Counted from the first letter of the stretch, positions 34,316 to 46,704 are shown. The stretch is DNA of 64,000 bases from Flabesymbios commensalis (GCA_964017125.1 OZ024914.1:29246801-29310800); one strand, 5' to 3'. Program-made: numbers and translations. Notes: generated by a model not told the origin, from the sequence alone.

Positions 34316-35456
34316 ATCTGCCCTCTGTGAACATCCATCACCACTCAGAAACATTTCTCTTCTGACGACCAGCAAACCTATAATGGGAATGAATCAACCG
34401 GACAAACGTGAAAAATCTCTCCGTTTGCTATAGAACTACGAATTTAGATATATTCTTGTCTAATTATCACGTTTTGTATATTTATATATTGAACAGCAAT
34501 TATTTTTATGAACCATTGTACCAACATTCAACCTGCATCTTTATTTAAATCGCCTACAGTGGGAATGTCCAGCGAGAGACGCAATCGAAGTTGTATAATC
34601 AATCTTTTGGGCAGAATATACATGTTATGCTGGCATAACAGAGCTTGCTAAATTCCCACCATTAAAATCATACAATCATGCAATTAATCACCGGGCCTTC
34701 TATCAGCCTAACTAAGTATTGGTTATGTTATGCAGTCTCTAACTATTTCACTGATCACAAACGTCAATGATTTGGTTGGACAGCAGCTCTCACTACTCAC
34801 TAGATGCAACTTTTAGCTTATTATTACATTGTTGTTCACGTACATCTGAAGACCAATGTACACACACCAGATCTAACGGTGATCTAGCAGTTAAAATGAA
34901 GAACCAAATAACAACATCCGTCTGGCCTATGACGTATAGATAAAAGAACATATATAAAATGCTCAACACATTCCAAAGTAAATTCTTGACTCAAATCTAG
35001 AGTTGGACTCGCTCATTCTTAAAACAAGAATCAAGTTTAATGGGAAGAGTTTAATGGAATTAAAATAAAATATAATGATGTCACAAGAAGATATATTAAA
35101 TGCTCCAATAAAGGGCAAATTGTTCAAGGTCATTTTCGTTCGATCACAAGATATTGCACCTGTTGTCAAGGAACAACATGAGCGACCCAATTGTATGACT
35201 GTTCATTCCGGTCATGACATTAAAGATGTACCATTGCAAGATAAACCATACATCACGAAGAGTGAGTCGGGATGGCAACTAGATACCCAATCGCAACACC
35301 AACCTACACTATGTCATCCATCATTTCTTGGGATTTATTAGAGCTTGCAATTTGCCAGTGTAAGACAAATTTCAGAACGCCCTATATTGTAAAAACTGTA
35401 TGCAGAGGCAACCGTGTATGACTGTATGTGGTTGTGAAGATTCAAACTCACCATAC
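34316..35456. other. Non-coding, no recognised feature
   Basis: Overlapping short open frames at 34963-35341 on both strands have no recognisable domain. Nothing else supported. Confidence 0.5.
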
Positions 35457-35687
35457 TTAACCTTTTCACTACCATACATGACGGAAATTTCCGTCGTCAT
35501 TCGTCAATGAACTTAACCGTAAAATGACACAAATTTTCGTCAAATATATACTACATTTATGTATTTTTCGTCATTTGAAGCTGGAAATTGCGTTAGCAAT
35601 TCCAGCTTCAAATGACGAAAAATAGAACTCGTACACCAGTATATCTGGATCCTGGCATGCACCACGGCCTGGAAGTCAAAGGGTTAA
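35457..35687. mobile_element. MITE family B copy, 231 bp
   Basis: TTAA at both ends; same length as and about 97% alike to 20118-20348. The central palindrome AAGCTGGAAATTGCG TTAG CAATTCCAGCTTC is intact. Confidence 0.9.
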
Positions 35688-35959
35688 TGTATCTAACCTC
35701 CCAAGTATATAACATTGTACGAATACATTTTATCTGAATGTGTAATTTGAACACTATAAAAGTGTTACAAGTATTACACCTACATGACCTTTGTACGATG
35801 TTTCTTCACTTGAAAGTAAAGAGTAGAGATAGATAAAGATTACATCGTTCTGGCGGTCATTTTGAATTGGATAAAAACTTCTCTATGAACCTAAAATACA
35901 TCTATTATATGGCAAAAGAAATATTTGCATCATAATCTATTTTGGGCACTTAACATATC

Positions 35960-36143
35960 TACTACAATGTTGTTATAATTCCAACAATAAAACAACATTA
36001 GGTCAACGTCTCGTGTATCCTGGGTCGAATGGACACACCGTCAGCAAACTGGCATTCTAATATCATGATGGTGGGCCCGCGTAGAATACGGTATGCAAAC
36101 GAATAATCCAACATTGGATCAATGTCTTATGTGTTCTGGGATC
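35960..36143. repeat. MITE family A fragments
   Basis: Two right-end pieces: AACATTAGGTCAACGTCTCG with GTATCCTGGG at 35993-36023, and CAACATTGGATCAATGTCTT with GTTCTGGG at 36109-36141. Confidence 0.55.
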
Positions 36144-36576
36144 ATTCTCAGTATAGTCAATCACCTTGGGGGTCATCTGAACATCAGATATTCTTCATAA
36201 TTCAAAAAAAACAGGACAGCTTGCTTATCTTTGAATATCGACTATTCCCAAGCAGATTAAGGTCAAATCCTTGAGACTGTCTCTGTTATTGCCAAATGTA
36301 CTGCACATTGCTTTCTCCGATAGTAAGACACGTTTATATTTAAATTTACATACTACTTTTCAATATCTTCTATTCATTTCTTTGTATGATATGTCGCTAT
36401 TTATACACAGGAGTTTAATGAATATAAAAATCAATTTATCATATTATTATCTGTTATACATGCTATGTTACATGTGCTATCCATTTGAATGCAATCAGAA
36501 AATGATTTTAGAATAGGCTTACCCCGGTACTCCATATGCCTACTTTTGACTTTAGTGGCATATTGGTACATGACTG
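36144..36576. other. Non-coding
   Basis: AT-rich; an 81-codon frame at 36271-36516 has no recognisable domain. Confidence 0.45.
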
Positions 36577-36866
36577 TTAACCCGTAAACCACCAGATAAA
36601 ATTACTGCTGCATTGTAAATTTGCTGCGACCAGATTAATTTATGACACCATAGTTACCACATGTAATCAGTCCCGGATTTATCCGGTACTGGTCCCTGGA
36701 AGGTCGTCACAAAATCCCGGAAATATCCGGGACTGGGTTGTATTCTCATACAAGTTACGATATATCGTAGGCTTTAGATTTGTCGAGAAGACCACCTCGA
36801 CCAATCAGAAGCCTACGACATATCGTAACTTGTAGGAGAATAAGGGCTTGGTCCCCAAAGGGTTAA
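36577..36866. mobile_element. MITE family B copy interrupted by a family C hairpin
   Basis: TTAACCCGTAAACCACCAGA at the left, GTCCCCAAAGGGTTAA at the right, with CCCGGATTTATCCGG and CCCGGAAATATCCGGG inside. A separate hairpin (36735-36847) lies within it, so the TTAA element is the older of the two. Confidence 0.75.
36735..36847. mobile_element. MITE family C hairpin, copy C2
   Basis: Arms TATTCTCATACAAGTTACGA and TCGTAACTTGTAGGAGAATA, with ATATCGTAGGCTT and GAAGCCTACGACATA inside. Homologous to 63637-63756. Confidence 0.8.
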
Positions 36867-37429
36867 GAGAGCATTGACAAATCTATAAAATCCCTTTTAG
36901 AATAATTATTGTTATTTTTCATCACATCTGTTTTTTTCTGCTCAGATAAATAAACAATGCATTGGGTGAATGTTGGTTTAATATCTGGATAGTTGGTGAA
37001 GGGAATGTATAGTCGTGATTTCTCATGCCAATTATTGTTTATCGGATAATATGACATGTGTGATATATTTAATTGAAACTGTCATCATATAATCGAATGT
37101 GATGCTTTTAGTTTATTGTTGGCATAATAAATCTGGTCAACGATACGCACGTCATACGATATCCCCTTGACTACATACAGTAGGATCTATAACAGCGAGA
37201 GTGCAGTATTGATGAACTTAATGGTGTAACAAGTGATGATGAAACCATCATAAATTTAGCGTTACAATCACTTTGTTATAGTTTAGTTTTTTATCATTAG
37301 GCTTCTATTGCATCTCTAAACACTTCATTAAATAATAACTAATACTTCACCCTTGATGATATTGATCGTACTGGGAGTAAATTAATTATCAATTAGATAC
37401 ATTGGTGATAGTTAGGTGACTGTGCGGTG
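36867..37429. other. Non-coding
   Basis: AT-rich, no repeats or exons recognised. Confidence 0.45.
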
Positions 37430-38505
37430 TAGTTGTAGTGCAGTATATCCTTTGTTTAGTGGTTTAGTGTAGTATGTAATTCAGATTTGTATGGTGATTT
37501 AGTGCAGCTTGTAACTCAGAGGTGTGCGGTGATTTAGTGCAGGCTGTAATTTAGAGTTGTGTGGTGATTTAGTGTAGTATGTAACTCAGAGTTGTGTGGT
37601 GGTTTAGTGTAGTATGTGATTCAGAATCGTGTAGTGATTTAGTGCAGCCTGTAATTCAGAGTTGTGTGGTGTTTTAGTGTGGTATGTAACTTAGAGGTGT
37701 GTGGTGATTTAGTGCAGCCTGTAATTCAAAGTTGTGCGGTGGTTTAGAGTAGTATGTTATACAAAGTTGTCTTTTGGTTTAGTGCAGTCTGTAAGCCAGA
37801 ATAGTGTGGTGATTTAGTGCAGCCTGTAATTCAGAGTTGTGTGGTGGTTTAGTGTAGTATGTATTTCAGATTTGTGTGGTGGCTTAGTGCAGTCTGTCAT
37901 TCAGTGTTGTGTGGTAGTTTAGTGCAGCCTGTCCTTCAGAGTTGTGTGGTAGTTTAGTGAAGCCTGTCCTTGGTATAGTGTAGTCTGTCCATCAGAATTG
38001 TATGGCAGCTTAGTGCAGTCTGTCATTTGGGGTTGTGTGGTGGTTTCGTGCAGTTGTCAATCAGTTATGTGATTTAGTGTTGTTTGTACTTCGAAATTGT
38101 GTGGTTGCTTAGTGTTGCCTGTCCTTCAGAACTGTGTGGTGGTTAAGTGTTGTCTGTACTTCATCTTGATAGTTGTGTGGTGCTTTAGTGTAGTCTGTAC
38201 TTCGTGGTAGTGTAGTGCAGTCGATACTTCAGAATTCTGTTGTGGATTATTATTGCCTGTCCCTTAGAATAGTGTGGTGGCTTAGTGATGACTGCCTGTC
38301 AGAATTGTGTGGTAATTTAGTGCAGTCTGTCCTTCATAGTTGTGTGGTGGGTTAGTGCACTCTGTCCTTTAAAACTGTGTGTTGGTCTTGTGCATTTTGT
38401 CCTTCAGACTAGTGTGGTGGCTTAGTGCAGTCTGTCCTTCAGATGTCAGTGATGGTTTAGTGCAGCCCGTGTCTGTCTGTCCACTAGGTTTGTGCGGTGA
38501 TTCAT
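37430..38505. repeat. 35-bp minisatellite, about 30 units
   Basis: Units near GTGTGGTGGTTTAGTGCAGT plus CTGTAATTCAGAGTT. They drift steadily: AGTATGTAACTCAGA forms at the left, AGTCTGTCCTTCAGA forms at the right. No conserved spacer structure, so it is not a CRISPR-like array. Confidence 0.9.
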
Positions 38506-39150
38506 AGTTGTAATATTTTTTTAGAGTAAATTCATTTTACCGCTTAAAGAGATTAATAGTCTCAGTTATTTGCAACATGGTCACATATATTATGGTGAAT
38601 TACAATAAATACACTAACCTCTGCGAACGCACCGACAATTTTCTAAGCGTCTGTCAATGATTCAGCCATCAGGATTAATGACATTAGTGGCCAATTAGAA
38701 AATTACAAACTCTTACGATCTATCTTCTAATGAAAGTCTCCTGACTCATCCCCACTTTTGTTGTAGGCTTGGTAGGCCTATATTAGCCGAGTCTGTTAAA
38801 AATGTTATATTTGACTTTTCTCCGTCATTATGTCACATTTGACGTGTGGGGTTATTAGGATTTCAATCTTTTATGTTTTGACTGCTGTGAGGGCCATGTG
38901 ACCGTTCGTATGACCGTTGTTAGGGTCGTGTGACTGTCGCTAGGGCCCTGGGACTGTTTTTTTTACAGGATTGATAACGAATAATTTCATTGGCACTTAT
39001 TTTAAGATATAATCAATAGACTTGATATAGAAACACAAGAGCCTGCCTTCAGCGATCAATGAATCAGAGGTTTGAGGGAAGTGCTTGTATACTACCGGTC
39101 AGATTACGATCCGACTACGGCCATGACACCCACGCCTGCACTGCCACCGT
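38506..39150. other. Non-coding
   Basis: Contains a short local repeat of GTGACCGTT...TAGGG(T/C)C words at about 38895-38955. No gene. Confidence 0.45.
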
Positions 39151-39235
39151 TCCCATCGTTGATTTAATGATGGACCAGCGTCGTAGACGCTGGTTTATTA
39201 TTAAACCAACAATGGCTTAACGTCCTATGTTTAAT
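39151..39235. repeat. MITE family A fragment A6
   Basis: Core GGACCAGCGTCGTAGACGCT with a right arm AAACCAACAATGGCTTAACG; the CCCAGC ends are lost. Confidence 0.6.
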
Positions 39236-39714
39236 ACATAGGAAGCGTCTTTAATCGATTATGATAAGATGGCGCTACCTCTGGAATGGAATCTTAGTCG
39301 ATGTAATCTGCCCTTTATTAACGGGTCACTGGGGATCATTATTAACAATCCGATACCGTCAATGTCTTTTTTGTGGTGTTTTACTTTTAGTATCGAGCTA
39401 TACCACATTCATCCCATGTGAAAGTTTTGACTCGCACAATATTACAGTAGGCGTATTTAAATTAATGATTAACTCTTGCACATTAGGCCACCATAGCCAA
39501 ATGTATCACGTGATAATAATGGCATTGCGTAAAGCTAATATCTAATATTATAATTATAAGGGCATATTATTCAGCCCTTCTTACACTATTATTATTCAAA
39601 AAATATGTTCTTATCCCATTGTGCTTGACACCTTCATATTTGTCCACCACAGTGACATGTGTCTTACTGTAACATTATTATGTTAACCCCTCACCCACCA
39701 ACTTATCTTATTCA

Positions 39715-40740
39715 AGTTGGTTAACCCTCGAATTCAGGTTGAAAATTACAGACCAATATCACTCCTCAACAGTGTGAGTAAAGTTATGGAACGACTTGTA
39801 TTCTGTCATATTTATCCAGTTGTCAGTTCTCAAATTAATTCGGCTCAACACGGTTTTATCAAACATCGCTCCATTACCACACAACTAACTTAAACATATT
39901 CTGATACTAATTTAAATACTAAATTTATACTCTGAAGGTCAAACAGACATTATATTTTTTGACGTTGCTAATGCCTTTGATATCGTACTGCATGACCTTA
40001 TAGTTCATAAATTTAAAAAAATGGCTTTGGTAGTAATTTATTGAAGTGTATTGAAAATTATATGCAAGCTCGGTATCAGTCTGTTATGATAGAAGGCAAG
40101 GTATCATCACCTTCACATGTAACCTCAGCTGTACCACAAGGTTCTATTATCGGACCATTATTATTTGTGCTATACATAAATGATATCTGCGATGTTTGTG
40201 CACCTTTTATGAAATTATATACTGACGATGCCAAAAATTATCGAAAGATAAAATCAAGATAAGATAACCTTTCTCTACAGAAAGATCTTAAGGCACTCTG
40301 TTACTTTGGAGCAAACTTTGGAGAATGAATTTCATCATAGCAAAATGCAAATTCATGTTAATATGTAGTGACGTAAAAATACCTTTTGACTACCCCATTA
40401 ATAATAATATCTTATCTGGGGTAACTGAATTTAATGATTTTGGAATAACCATCACCACTAATTTATCTTGGTGTGAGGATGCAAAAAACTGTTCATCAAA
40501 AGCCCATTCTATGATGGAAATGATAAAACGTTATTTTGGCTTTAACAGCCCCCTTGATGTTTAACGTCAATTATATTAGGCTCATGTCACACGTATTCTT
40601 GAGTACTGTAGTCCCATGTGGAATCCCTGTTATGGTAAAAACATAATCAAATTAGAACGGGTGCAACGTCAAGCTTCAAAATTCATCCTCAACGATTATG
40701 TTTCTTCCTATTACGAGAGATGCACAGGGTTATCTATCTT
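39715..40740 (+). mobile_element. Decayed LINE with RT domain (PQG type)
   Basis: Plus-strand pieces: VENYRPISLLNSVSKVMERL, QHGFIKHRSITTQL, FFDVANAFDIVLHDL (motif A), VTSAVPQGSIIGPLLFVLYI (motif B), LYTDDAKNY (motif C, first position A to T), FNDFGITITTNLSW, then LEYCSPMWNP and LERVQRQASKFIL. The order is that of a jockey/CR1-superfamily RT. There are several stops and frame changes, no endonuclease domain upstream and no clear 3' tail. The element is old. Confidence 0.9.
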
Positions 40741-41937
40741 GCTAATTTGTGCTTCTGTCGAAAATTAGAGCTACTTCCCTGGTAAACTATCTTGTGATTC
40801 CTCTAGTAATTTTGAGCTATCTTGTCCGCATAATATTCAAATTACCTCACTGCAAGACTGTTCAGCTCCAATGTAGGTATTTTTATCGTACTGCTCGCTT
40901 ATAAAACGCTTTGCCTTTTGTTATCTGAGATGCTAGTATTTTGTATATTTTTAAAAAGTAGCCCTAACTAATTATACCCGCTATGGTAAATTTATTTGAT
41001 GTGTATAATCGATTTACCTGGAGCCTGGCTTGTGCCTGTGTAGGTTGTTAATATGGAGTAATTTGAATCAGCTGTGAGACGGATGTTTGAGCTGCCACTG
41101 GCCAATGCATTAAGTGATTATAACCAGGGACGGAAGCTTCTGATGTCGATACTCATGCGTTGACAAATGACGAGCCGTCCCGCCCAACATATACTAGTGT
41201 ATTGAATATCTGTCTAGTAGCATATTCCGGCTGTGCGACGGCTACATGAGCCGATGTATTTTAGGCTAATATTGAAATACTTTTATTTAGGGAGATGTAT
41301 GTATGTGTAGATGTTAAAATTAAAAGTGCCAGATAGTTTTACCTATTGTTTTTATACATACGCTAGTTGAATGTCCTTTTATATGATAAACTACTACAGC
41401 TCTAAGAGGTTTTAATTGGTTTTCCACGCTTTCCACGGTGTCTTTTTTGTTACATACATGTAGTGTAGAACACCTTGTAGCTATTTCATATCTGGTTTTT
41501 GGTGTGGGAAACTGATGATAGACACTTGTCAGTTATCTTTATTTTATGTGTACATATCACACAATTTATCATATACTGTGTATATTTTCAAAATAATTTT
41601 CAAAATAAGGTGTACACAAAAACATTTCTATTTTAAGCACTGAATCTTACGTTGTCTCACACATGGTGACTATGCGGGTTGCCAACACCTATAAATGCTG
41701 ATATTGGTTTTATATTATACTGTTATATATTAATATATTATAATTATGTTATTATTTTTAATTCACCATTATGGTTGACAGGACTCGTAGACGTCGTCTC
41801 AAACTGTTTCCGTAAACCATGTCATAACATGTTGGCAAAAATTACTCAATGAATAATAATGATATTGTATCATTTTTTGCCTGTTTTCAACTAGAAAGTC
41901 AAATAAATAAATATAAATACATAAATAAATAAATACA
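40741..41937. other. Non-coding
   Basis: May include the LINE's untranslatable 3' part at its start. Otherwise AT-rich with AAATAAATAAAT runs near 41910-41935. No gene. Confidence 0.45.
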
Positions 41938-42721
41938 AATACTAGATTTTCAAAAGTACTCGTGTACAAGTACAAATACTTTGAAAAGTATGCGATTACA
42001 ACTACAGAGTACTTATGTTGTAAGAATGAATAATGGTTTAAAATCTGTTTTTATTTTATGTACGCCTTTATGTAGTCTATAGGTAGTATATGGAGTATTA
42101 AAAAAACTTTACATAATTTAAAGTAAAGATAGCAGCATCTTTAGTAAACAAAACGTGTTTATGTCTAATGTTTTACGTTGCAGAACATGCTAGCCTGAAA
42201 ACTTGCCGCATGCAGCTGGTAACATTTGTGGCCAGTGCTGTGAACATTTGGCCTCTATATATACTGCAATAAGCTAATGAGCCTTATGATAAACACATGG
42301 CATGGAGAAGATCAAAGCTATTCAGGTAAATGATTACATTATCTTTTTGCGTTAATAATGTACATCTTACTTTCTGGTGATCGTAATAATACCCCGGGGA
42401 TTTACAAACAATAACTGAAATATAAGCACATTTTTATTTTTTAAATATTTAACAATTAAAACAAATTTAGATGAGAAACACATTGTGTAAACTTGAACCT
42501 TTAATCCTTTAACGCATTCAAGACGGCACAAATAATACATGTTTCTGTGGACGGGATATTTTTTTTAGTTAGCAAGACTACCCTTCACAACAACGTGTCA
42601 CCCGGAGCACGGTGTAGGGGAGTGATTGCTAACTAATTTTTTTAAATGTTTACTTTTTATGACGTCATATAACACGAGTTATCTCGGGCTCCGTCTTGTA
42701 CCGTCAGAGTAGCTTCCCCTA

Positions 42722-42871
42722 GTCAGTATTGTGGGGAGCCTCCGTGACCTAGAGGTAGCGTGCTCAGCCTCAGACCGCCAGGGCTCGAATTTCGAATCCT
42801 GTGTCTGGAGGACAGTGTCATCTCAATCATCTCACCATCCTCAGGAGGTTCTCCTGGCCCGATTCATTTAG
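42722..42871 (+). mobile_element. SINE copy S4, second tRNA module and tail only
   Basis: Starts in the linker (GTCAGTATTGTGGGGAGCC), continues GACCTAGAGGTAGCGTGCTC and AATTTCGAATCCTGTGTCTG, and ends early at GGCCCGATTCATTTAG. The tail appears internally shortened. Confidence 0.8.
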
Positions 42872-42993
42872 CTTGCCCGAGATATCTGGGGCTCCGTCTG
42901 GAATGAGTTTTTAACGCAATAAAATTGTTCTATTATATATTTTTTCTCCTGAAGTGACCCATCTGATCCTATTTGCTGTGGATAAATCTATGT

Positions 42994-43241
42994 TTAACCC
43001 TTTAACCGCCGGTGTCGCATATATTAGAGTTTTCAATTTTTATAAGCACATTAAGTACCACCATTGAAACATGTGACAAAGATAAAATGTGACACCACTC
43101 AGCAATATTTGAAAACAGTTGACCTCTATTTTGCCAAATTTGAATAATTTTCACTCATTTGAAGTTGTGGATCGCGTCAGCGAGACACAATTTCAAGTGG
43201 ATGAAAATTCAGATTGAATAATTTGGCGGTTCAAGGGTTAA
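42994..43241. mobile_element. MITE family B copy (GTTGTGGATCGCG centre)
   Basis: TTAACCCTTTAACCGCCGGT at the left, GGCGGTTCAAGGGTTAA at the right. Central palindrome TTTTCACTCATTTGAAGTTG ... CAATTTCAAGTGGATGAAAA around GATCGCGTCAGCGAGA. Confidence 0.85.
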
Positions 43242-44129
43242 CAGTATGTTATATCAAGTTCACTTCTTTTGTACAATCTTTGTACAATGATCGATAATGC
43301 TTGGTATCAACATAGAGTTAATTTATTAACTCAATGGTATCAAAGATACTATATCCGAAATAGTAAGGCCACTGTAAACAAGACATGGCAATGTCGCGGT
43401 AGTGTTTTTGGCACTTTCACAAATTGATACAGCCCGCAATATATTATATTTCTCTCCACACCTGTACTGGCCTCAAATGATAGTCTATGTTTTGACCGGA
43501 GCTGGCGCAATGCGGATGAGTGTCTACGCAACTGAGCCAATATTGTACACATATCATATAGGCCTAAATACTAATTGATTGTTCAGCTGTAAAGGGGGGG
43601 GGGGCTGTGGGTGTGATTAAATATAGCGCGACATCATTGTTGAAAGCAGGCTTTTACCTTCAATGATTATCGAATAAATAAAACGCGAATAGGCGTTTAT
43701 CATTATATTATCATGATATCATTATCATTATCATTATACATGATAATATACACAGCTATGTTAAGCAAGTAGCAGCATGATATTGTAAAAATGGTGCACA
43801 TTTTCAGTTTGTATAAATAGTTTTTCAATATAATAGCTACACAGTGAAAATTAAACATTTAACTGAATGTTCCTGATTGAATCAATTTAAGATGACCAGT
43901 ACTCGTAAATTACTCGTAAGTACTAATTAAAAGTATTTTTATTTTTAAAATGACTGAAGCACAAGTATGAGTACAAGTGGGCCTACTTTTCGAAAATACG
44001 AGTACAGAGTACCGACGAGTACTGCAAAATCGGTACTCGGGTGCCGAAGTACCGAGTACTTTGGTCACCGCGACCCACAAATTCGGGTAGGTACAATTTG
44101 AAACAAAACATATATCATTCTAACAATTT

Positions 44130-44313
44130 TTAACCCTTTAACCGCCGGTGCCGCATATATTCGGGTTTTCATTTTTTATCAGCACCACATTTTTAATATG
44201 TTAAAGATAAAATGTAACATCAACCAGAAAGATTTGAAAAGAGTTGACCTCCATTTTGTCAAATCTGAATAATTTTCACTCACTTGAAGTTGTGGATCGC
44301 GTTAAAGGGTTAA
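44130..44313. mobile_element. MITE family B copy, right half deleted
   Basis: TTAACCCTTTAACCGCCGGT at the left; runs into CACTTGAAGTTGTGGATCGC and then directly to GTTAAAGGGTTAA. About 65 bp missing against 42994-43241, removing one side of the palindrome. Confidence 0.8.
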
Positions 44314-44971
44314 TGTTTATTTTGCCTTTAAATTATCTCGTTTAAAGGTTACAGAAAAAGGCCACAAATGACTAATGTCGCGCTTGGCGGCTTAAGAGTT
44401 AAACCTGCTAATCTTAGTACGGTAGCCACAAGAAATATAATAATAATAATAATGAGTTATATATGCATAATTATACATTTTTGTACATAGATATAAAATT
44501 CAAACCTTTATGTTAATGATATTTGCGATTGAATATGATAATAAAACATACAAAATGCATAAATACGGTATCTAGGAGAATAGCTAAACATGTATTAATT
44601 ATACCTTTTCTGGTAGCCATCCACCTAATATTTTCAATTAAGGCACTTCCAAAAAAGTATTATGTCATTTTGCTCTCGTCTCATTGATAAAGGTAATATG
44701 TTAATTTCCAAGAGTCGTTCCTTGTAGCTGTCAGCTGATAAATTGCATATGTATTTATACATTGACCTTTGTACCCGTTCCACCAGGTGCACATTATATA
44801 GTGAAACTTGTTCCGTAATGATCAGAAGCGATCGTAAGCAGTCTTACTGGTGAAGAAATTGTTCAGATAAATGTTATGAAATGAGTACCCAGTGAGAAAA
44901 TAATATCACACATTTGAAACGGCTCAGACTTCTGCGTATTTTCCTGAGCGGAATGTAATTTGTCATTGGAA
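44314..44971. other. Non-coding
   Basis: AT-rich, no recognised exon. Confidence 0.45.
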
Positions 44972-45267
44972 ATGAAATAAATCGGGCTTTAGGCCACCTT
45001 TGTGCAGTTATAGGCTAAACTGGGCCAGGAGAACCTCCCGAGGATGGTGAGATGAGATGACACTGTCCTCCAGACACAGGATTCGAAATTCGTGCCCTGG
45101 CGGTCTGAGGTCGAGCACGCTACTTCTCGGTCATGGAGGCTTCCCACAATACTGACTTTCACACGTGGATGGGGAAGAAACATTTTTTGTTTCTTTCAAA
45201 CCGCCGAGACCGGGAACCGAACCCCGAACTCTGGCGTGAAAGGCAGCGATGCTAACCACTACCCTAG
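44972..45267 (-). mobile_element. Dimeric tRNA-derived SINE, copy S2
   Basis: A 296-bp minus-strand copy lacking the first dozen bases of the head. Flanked by TTTG(T/C)CATTGGAA (44959-44971 and 45268-45280), one mismatch in 13. Both tRNA modules, the linker and the tail are present. Confidence 0.88.
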
Positions 45268-45404
45268 TTTGCCATTGGAAGCGTAGCAAGAGGGATTTTA
45301 TATCGTTTTCTGTCCATAGCAGGGAACCCAGAAACGGACTATCCCTTACTCTTTTAAAATCATGTCATATCTTCTACATTGTTCACAATTTCATGACACA
45401 CACT

Positions 45405-45574
45405 CCGCACTGAAATAAGAAAAAATACTTATAATGACCGATGAGACACATAACACAGGTATTCAAATGAATCGGAAATAGCTATAACTGAGACTTTTAT
45501 GATGATTTCAAATTGAAGTGAACCCTTTGTTCTCCATGATTTATCCAAGATTAATCCAGCATTGAAAGGGCTAA
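45405..45574. repeat. MITE family B relic (GACGTC subfamily)
   Basis: Shares TTATAATG.CC-TGAGAC.CATAAC and TATTCAAATGAAT with 18391-18561; ends GCATTGAAAGGGCTAA, a mutated TTAA end. Confidence 0.5.
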
Positions 45575-45603
45575 CACATACAGTGTGATAATCTGATAAT
45601 TAT

Positions 45604-45684
45604 GCCCAGCAACCAATGGTTATTTAATGTCGGGCCACCGTCTGCGACGCTGGCCTGACATTAAATAAACATTGGTTGCTGGGC
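45604..45684. mobile_element. MITE family A copy A7 (short, beta arms)
   Basis: GCCCAGCAACCAATGGTTAT ... ATAAACATTGGTTGCTGGGC around CACCGTCTGCGACGCTGG. 81 bp with few arm mismatches. Confidence 0.85.
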
Positions 45685-45742
45685 GGCACGTCATTGTGTG
45701 TGCGTCACTGAATATGTGGTTCATTCTCAATTTGCGGTCCAA

Positions 45743-45849
45743 CCCAGCAGACACAAGACATCAACCCAATGTTGTATTGATGTTGGCCCACCGTTAGACG
45801 GTGGGCCAACATCAATACAACATTGGGTCAATGTCTTGTGTCTGCTGGG
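45743..45849. mobile_element. MITE family A copy A8 (near-perfect)
   Basis: CCCAGCAGACACAAGACATC at the left and its complement at the right, centre CCCACCGT TA GACGGTGGG. Only two mismatches in about 52 arm positions. The C-A-G-A variant of the end (CAGACAC) occurs on both arms. Confidence 0.9.
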
Positions 45850-46704
45850 AAGCTGTGCCCAGGAGTCATATTATTCATATAAATTGAGCATACTGACAAT
45901 CAGGAAATACAGTTTACAAAACTCATAACTTAGCATGCCGTTGTCATTAGTGGCCATATTTGCATCTTAACGTCTATTTCTGAAAGATTTAAATGTCAAA
46001 ATTGTTGCCTTTGGTATTAAATGAAAGTCTCCGGATCAACTTACATTAAAGCATGGGTTATATATTCCACGAAGCATGGCCATATTTATAACATCAATAG
46101 TGAACAAAAATAAAGATAATTTAAAAAAATAGGACATTAAAGTATGTCCACCAACAAAATACGAAGTCACGAGAGTTAGACAAAAACACATATTCCCCAT
46201 TCTTTGATGGATGACGTATTACAGATAGGAAACCACCACACTTTAATATATATTTTTCACTTTTGTACTTATCCACATATTTTCGAAGCAAAGTTAATAA
46301 GTTTAAAAAATATTGGTCAACACGGTTGTCAATTATATGAGTGAGAATAATTATATGAGTGAGAATAATTAGCAATCAAGCATATGCTCTCTTATTGATA
46401 TTATTTTCATAATAAAACGTATTTGTGGAATAAAAAGTGTATTTTGTCTTTAAAAAAACGACATAAAGGAGCCCTGTTACTGTCAATTTTTTTCAGTAAC
46501 TTTGTCATTTAGAACCTCTAAATATATTATACAAATAAAGCAATGGCAATATTATTTCCATCATTAACAGATTAAGCACAAATATTTTATGGAGATATCG
46601 CATCCAATTTTAGTAAATGATCTGGAAAATATATATACTTTTTAATGGAATAAAGTTTAATCACTAGCTGGGAATTGCGATATTAGAAATAGCTAACCCT
46701 TAAA
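45850..46704. other. Non-coding
   Basis: AT-rich, no recognised exon or repeat family. Confidence 0.45.

Larger units (their letters stand above)
41938..44064. mobile_element. Second, decayed copy of the hAT-like element
   Basis: The left part, TTTTCAAAAGTACTCGTGTA, matches 5977 onward. An interior block near 42165-42210 (TTTTACGTTGCAGAACATGC, AGCCTGAAAACTTGCCG) matches 6660-6705. The right part, GATGACCAGTACTCGTAAAT to AGTACCGAGTACTTTGG (43892-44064), matches 9469-9640. The extreme CAGGCTTGGG ends and the target duplication are missing. It has received a SINE piece (42722-42871) and a TTAA MITE (42994-43241). Confidence 0.8.

Noticed and set aside
35075-35341. 88-codon plus frame beginning MMSQEDILNAPIKGK
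   Set aside because: No recognised domain; an opposite-strand frame is open too and there is no flanking exon evidence.
37430-38505. Regular repeat considered as a CRISPR-like array
   Set aside because: There is no constant repeat with variable spacers; the whole 35-bp unit drifts, as in a eukaryotic minisatellite.
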